From Caldilineae bacterium (lineage in GTDB: Bacteria > Chloroflexota > Anaerolineae > Epilineales > Epilineaceae), in the NCBI GenBank assembly GCA_020634625.1, contig JACKBJ010000009.1, positions 1 to 64,000 on the forward strand: DNA of 64,000 nt, read 5' to 3'. Below, in pieces: positions 62,257-64,000 of this stretch (position 1 is the first letter of the stretch; each line of letters begins with the position of its first letter). Both the position numbers and the translations under genes were made by a program. Under the pieces are notes generated by a model. That model worked only from the letters and a program-made list of their open reading frames with translations, searched no databases and was not told the DNA's origin.

Positions 62257-62992
62257 TGCCAGGATGCCAGGAACACGAGCGGCGGGGAACCTACCCGGCT
62301 GAGGTGTCAACAACGGCGTGGACTGTCGGCTTTCCAACGGGATGAGATGGGCCCTTCGACACCGGAAGCAGGTCCCGGCACGGGTGCGCATCAAGGTACT
62401 CTGCGGCAAGACGCGACGTCGCAGTTCGCGCCGCGACGCGAAGAGCCCGCCGTAGCGGGCTCCTCGCCGGCACCCCTGGCAGGATTCGAACCTGCGACCG
62501 ACGGATGGCAAGTTCCGAGGAAGGGTGTCCAGGGTTGTCCCTCTGGGTCCCAGAATGCAGTGCTGACGAGGCTCTTCCTCCTCCCTCGTCCTAGAGTGTC
62601 CCACTGAGATCGCCGTGATCGGTGCCTACAAAGGTGCCAAGGCAGCCATGGAGTTCTCAGTGCGATACCCGTGCTGTAGAACCGTCGGTGAAGACCAGTA
62701 GCGGGTCGCCCGGACCGCGGTGTGGGAACATGCTGGCCGGTTCTCCAGGGGGTGCCGCCGAGGTACACGAGGTGCGGACTCGCGGGCCTTCGTCGTCCAG
62801 ACAGCTCGGGGAGTGTTACTGACTGCCAGCCCGGTTACTGATCGGGTTGCTGATCGATCGCGGCCGTGCCTGCCGGGACACAGCCCCCATCTCGGTACTC
62901 GACACACCGAGGACGCTAGCTGCTACCGGCAGGTCGGTCATCTTCGTCGAGCGAGGATCTATCCGCGTGTCAGCCCGGACTGTTCGACCCGC
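62257..62992. other. Region without a clear gene, possibly a mobile-element edge
   Basis: 736 bases with visibly lower GC than the flanks and no ORF with plausible protein character. It contains a tRNA 3'-half fragment (62471-62511) and a short direct repeat (CCAGGATGCCAGGA near 62260). Several open frames cross it, but they show only the peptide patterns produced by reading through tRNA-like sequence. A decayed integrase or the end of an integrated element is possible; no recombinase motif was found. Confidence 0.5.
62471..62511 (-). pseudogene. tRNA 3'-half fragment (anticodon loop to discriminator), possibly tRNA-Gly(GCC)
   Basis: On the minus strand the 41 bases read as a 7-base anticodon-type loop (TTGCCAT), a 5-base stem half, a 4-base variable loop, a perfect T-arm (GCAGG-TTCGAAT-CCTGC), an acceptor half (CAGGGGT) and one discriminator base. 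The 5' half that should pair with these is absent. Such fragments are left where tyrosine integrases target tRNA genes. Confidence 0.5.
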
Positions 62993-64000
62993 TCAACCCT
63001 CATTAGAGGGTACAGGGGACGCAGACACCACCACCCGCAAGCCGGATTCGTTGTTCCGGTGGTAGGGTCGACCGCGGGTACGGTACACAGCGCGGGCGTC
63101 CTGACGATCGAGGCTCCACCCGCCGCCCCGCAACACACGGCGCACGCCGGGACCTGCCTCGGGATCCTCCCGGCCATCGGAAAGTTCGTAGGGATAGGGG
63201 AAGTCCGTCGCCTCGATGTCGTCTTCGTGAACTTCGCCGAAGAGGCTCATTGTCCATTCTGCGGCATTACCCCCGAGATCCGCTACCCGCTCCAGACTGT
63301 CGCCCTCCGGGAAGACGCCCACTGGCGTCGTGCGCTTGATCCGCGTCTCGTTGGTGTTGGCCCGCGTCCACTCCTCGCCCTCGCCCCAGGGGTAGCGCTG
63401 GCCCTCGATCCCGCCTGCGGCTGCCTCCCACTCCACCTCCGTCGGCAGGCGCACATCCAGACCGCTCTGGGCCGCCAGCCAGTTGCAGTAAGCCCGTGCC
63501 TCGTACCAGCATACGCCCACCACAGGCTGCGTCGGATGATTGAGCCGCCCGTCGCGCCAGAAGGCCGGCTCGGTTTCGCGCTTGGCCTGCCACTGGACGT
63601 CCAGCGCCGCTTCGAAGTCCTCGTCGTCGAGGTCCATCCAGCCCCGCCAGCGCTCGAGGGCCTCCGCGCTCGGGAAGCGGCCCTCGTCGGCCATCTGCGC
63701 GAAGAGGGCTGGATCGTCCACGAAGCGCTTGCGCCACAGCCGGTTGCCCCACTTCGCGCCCTCGTTGGCCAGCTCCCCGCGCTGCCAGCACTTCGCATCT
63801 GCAGTTTCCCACCACCGTTCGTCCTCGTAGCCGCCGGCCTCCATGAAGCAGCGCCACTCAGCGTTGGTCACCAGGTACTGGCCGATCTGGAAGCCGGCCA
63901 CCTCCACCCGGTGGCGCGGGATGTGGGCCGAGGTAACGCCGCTGAGACCGTTCGCCGCCCACACGATCGGCTCGTCGCCCCCGATGGGGTACACACCACC
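62993..64000 (-). CDS. Formylglycine-generating-enzyme (SUMF1) family protein, N-terminus outside window
   Basis: At least 335 residues; the reading frame stays open to the right edge, so the true start is not visible. The visible part is a full FGE-sulfatase/SUMF1 domain: 'YLVTNAEWRCFMEAGGYEDE', 'PVVGVCWYEARAYCNWLAAQ', 'RLPTEVEWEAAAGG', 'DLGGNAAEWTMSLFG' and 'VLRGGGWSLDRQDARAVYRT'. True FGE converts a sulfatase Cys to formylglycine. Many bacterial relatives instead form ligand-binding or effector domains behind NTPase or kinase modules. The long 'WRGWMDLDDEDFEAALDVQW' insertion and unseen N-terminus favour such a multidomain protein. It may belong to an accessory region. Confidence 0.85.
   Translation of the reverse strand, partial: GGVYPIGGDEPIVWAANGLSGVTSAHIPRHRVEVAGFQIGQYLVTNAEWRCFMEAGGYEDERWWETADAKCWQRGELANEGAKWGNRLWRKRFVDDPALFAQMADEGRFPSAEALERWRGWMDLDDEDFEAALDVQWQAKRETEPAFWRDGRLNHPTQPVVGVCWYEARAYCNWLAAQSGLDVRLPTEVEWEAAAGGIEGQRYPWGEGEEWTRANTNETRIKRTTPVGVFPEGDSLERVADLGGNAAEWTMSLFGEVHEDDIEATDFPYPYELSDGREDPEAGPGVRRVLRGGGWSLDRQDARAVYRTRGRPYHRNNESGLRVVVSASPVPSNEG

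Noticed and set aside
62391..62768. Minus-strand 125-codon ORF in the gene-poor region
   Set aside because: It reads through the tRNA-like T-arm and has no domain, ribosome site or plausible codon use.

Overview
This is a GC-rich bacterial chromosome segment, most likely from a Chloroflexota (green non-sulfur) lineage. The taxonomic signs are secreted proteins with Pro/Thr/Ser-rich linkers next to short hydrophobic 'LPLL'-type motifs, a DUF2277 protein, many beta-propeller/vWA surface proteins and a monoderm-style export inventory. The assignment is inferred from protein style only; no rRNA is present. The window is densely coded on both strands, with many 1-4 base start/stop overlaps inside operons and several convergent tail overlaps.

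Layout. 1-3.5 kb: a cut-off propeller protein and a secreted vWA protein. 3.5-8.3 kb: a structured intergenic region, a DsbD-type thiol-disulfide transporter, then a P450-psuG pair. 8.5-12.9 kb: a two-gene AddB/AddA-like helicase operon without a visible nuclease. 13-14.9 kb: a Ca2+/H+ antiporter, a small unknown protein and tRNA-Arg(UCG). 14.9-22.5 kb: a surface-protein block (jelly-roll protein, 1204-residue propeller plus two vWA domains, DUF11/SdrD-B protein, lipoprotein). 22.7-28.8 kb: AIM24 protein, YcaQ-type glycosylase, methyltransferase, and a NarL-type two-component system with an extra receiver protein. 29-32.1 kb: two double-domain universal stress proteins and a K+ channel with RCK domain. 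32.1-36.4 kb: asparagine synthetase B and a LemA-TPM-TPM operon. 36.5-41.1 kb: an NAD-linked formate dehydrogenase whose catalytic subunit reads through an in-frame UGA as selenocysteine, with a bacterial SECIS hairpin right after the UGA and its own promoter/operator. 41.2-46 kb: acyl-CoA synthetase/acetyltransferase fusion, lytic transglycosylase, AsnA. 46.1-52.2 kb: a YejABEF peptide importer. 52.3-57 kb: a membrane multiheme cytochrome plus FG-GAP/TPR protein operon. 57.4-62.3 kb: citrate synthase, a polytopic membrane protein with DUF2277, a secreted alpha/beta hydrolase, and an MscS channel. 62.3-64 kb: a region without clear genes carrying a tRNA 3'-half fragment, then a cut-off formylglycine-generating-enzyme-like protein.

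How things fit together. Formate oxidation (Sec-FdhA plus NuoEF-like partner), citrate synthase, a multiheme cytochrome and acyl-CoA synthetase suggest flexible respiratory carbon metabolism. Peptide import (Yej) sits back to back with ammonia-dependent asparagine synthesis (AsnA). The most interesting regulatory signal is an 18-bp palindrome, CCTGGYCASCTGRCCAGG. It occurs in three separate divergent intergenic regions (kinase/stress proteins, asnA/yej, cytochrome/citrate synthase) and sits upstream of predicted promoters at spacings that step by about two helical turns. I read it as the operator of an unidentified common regulator.
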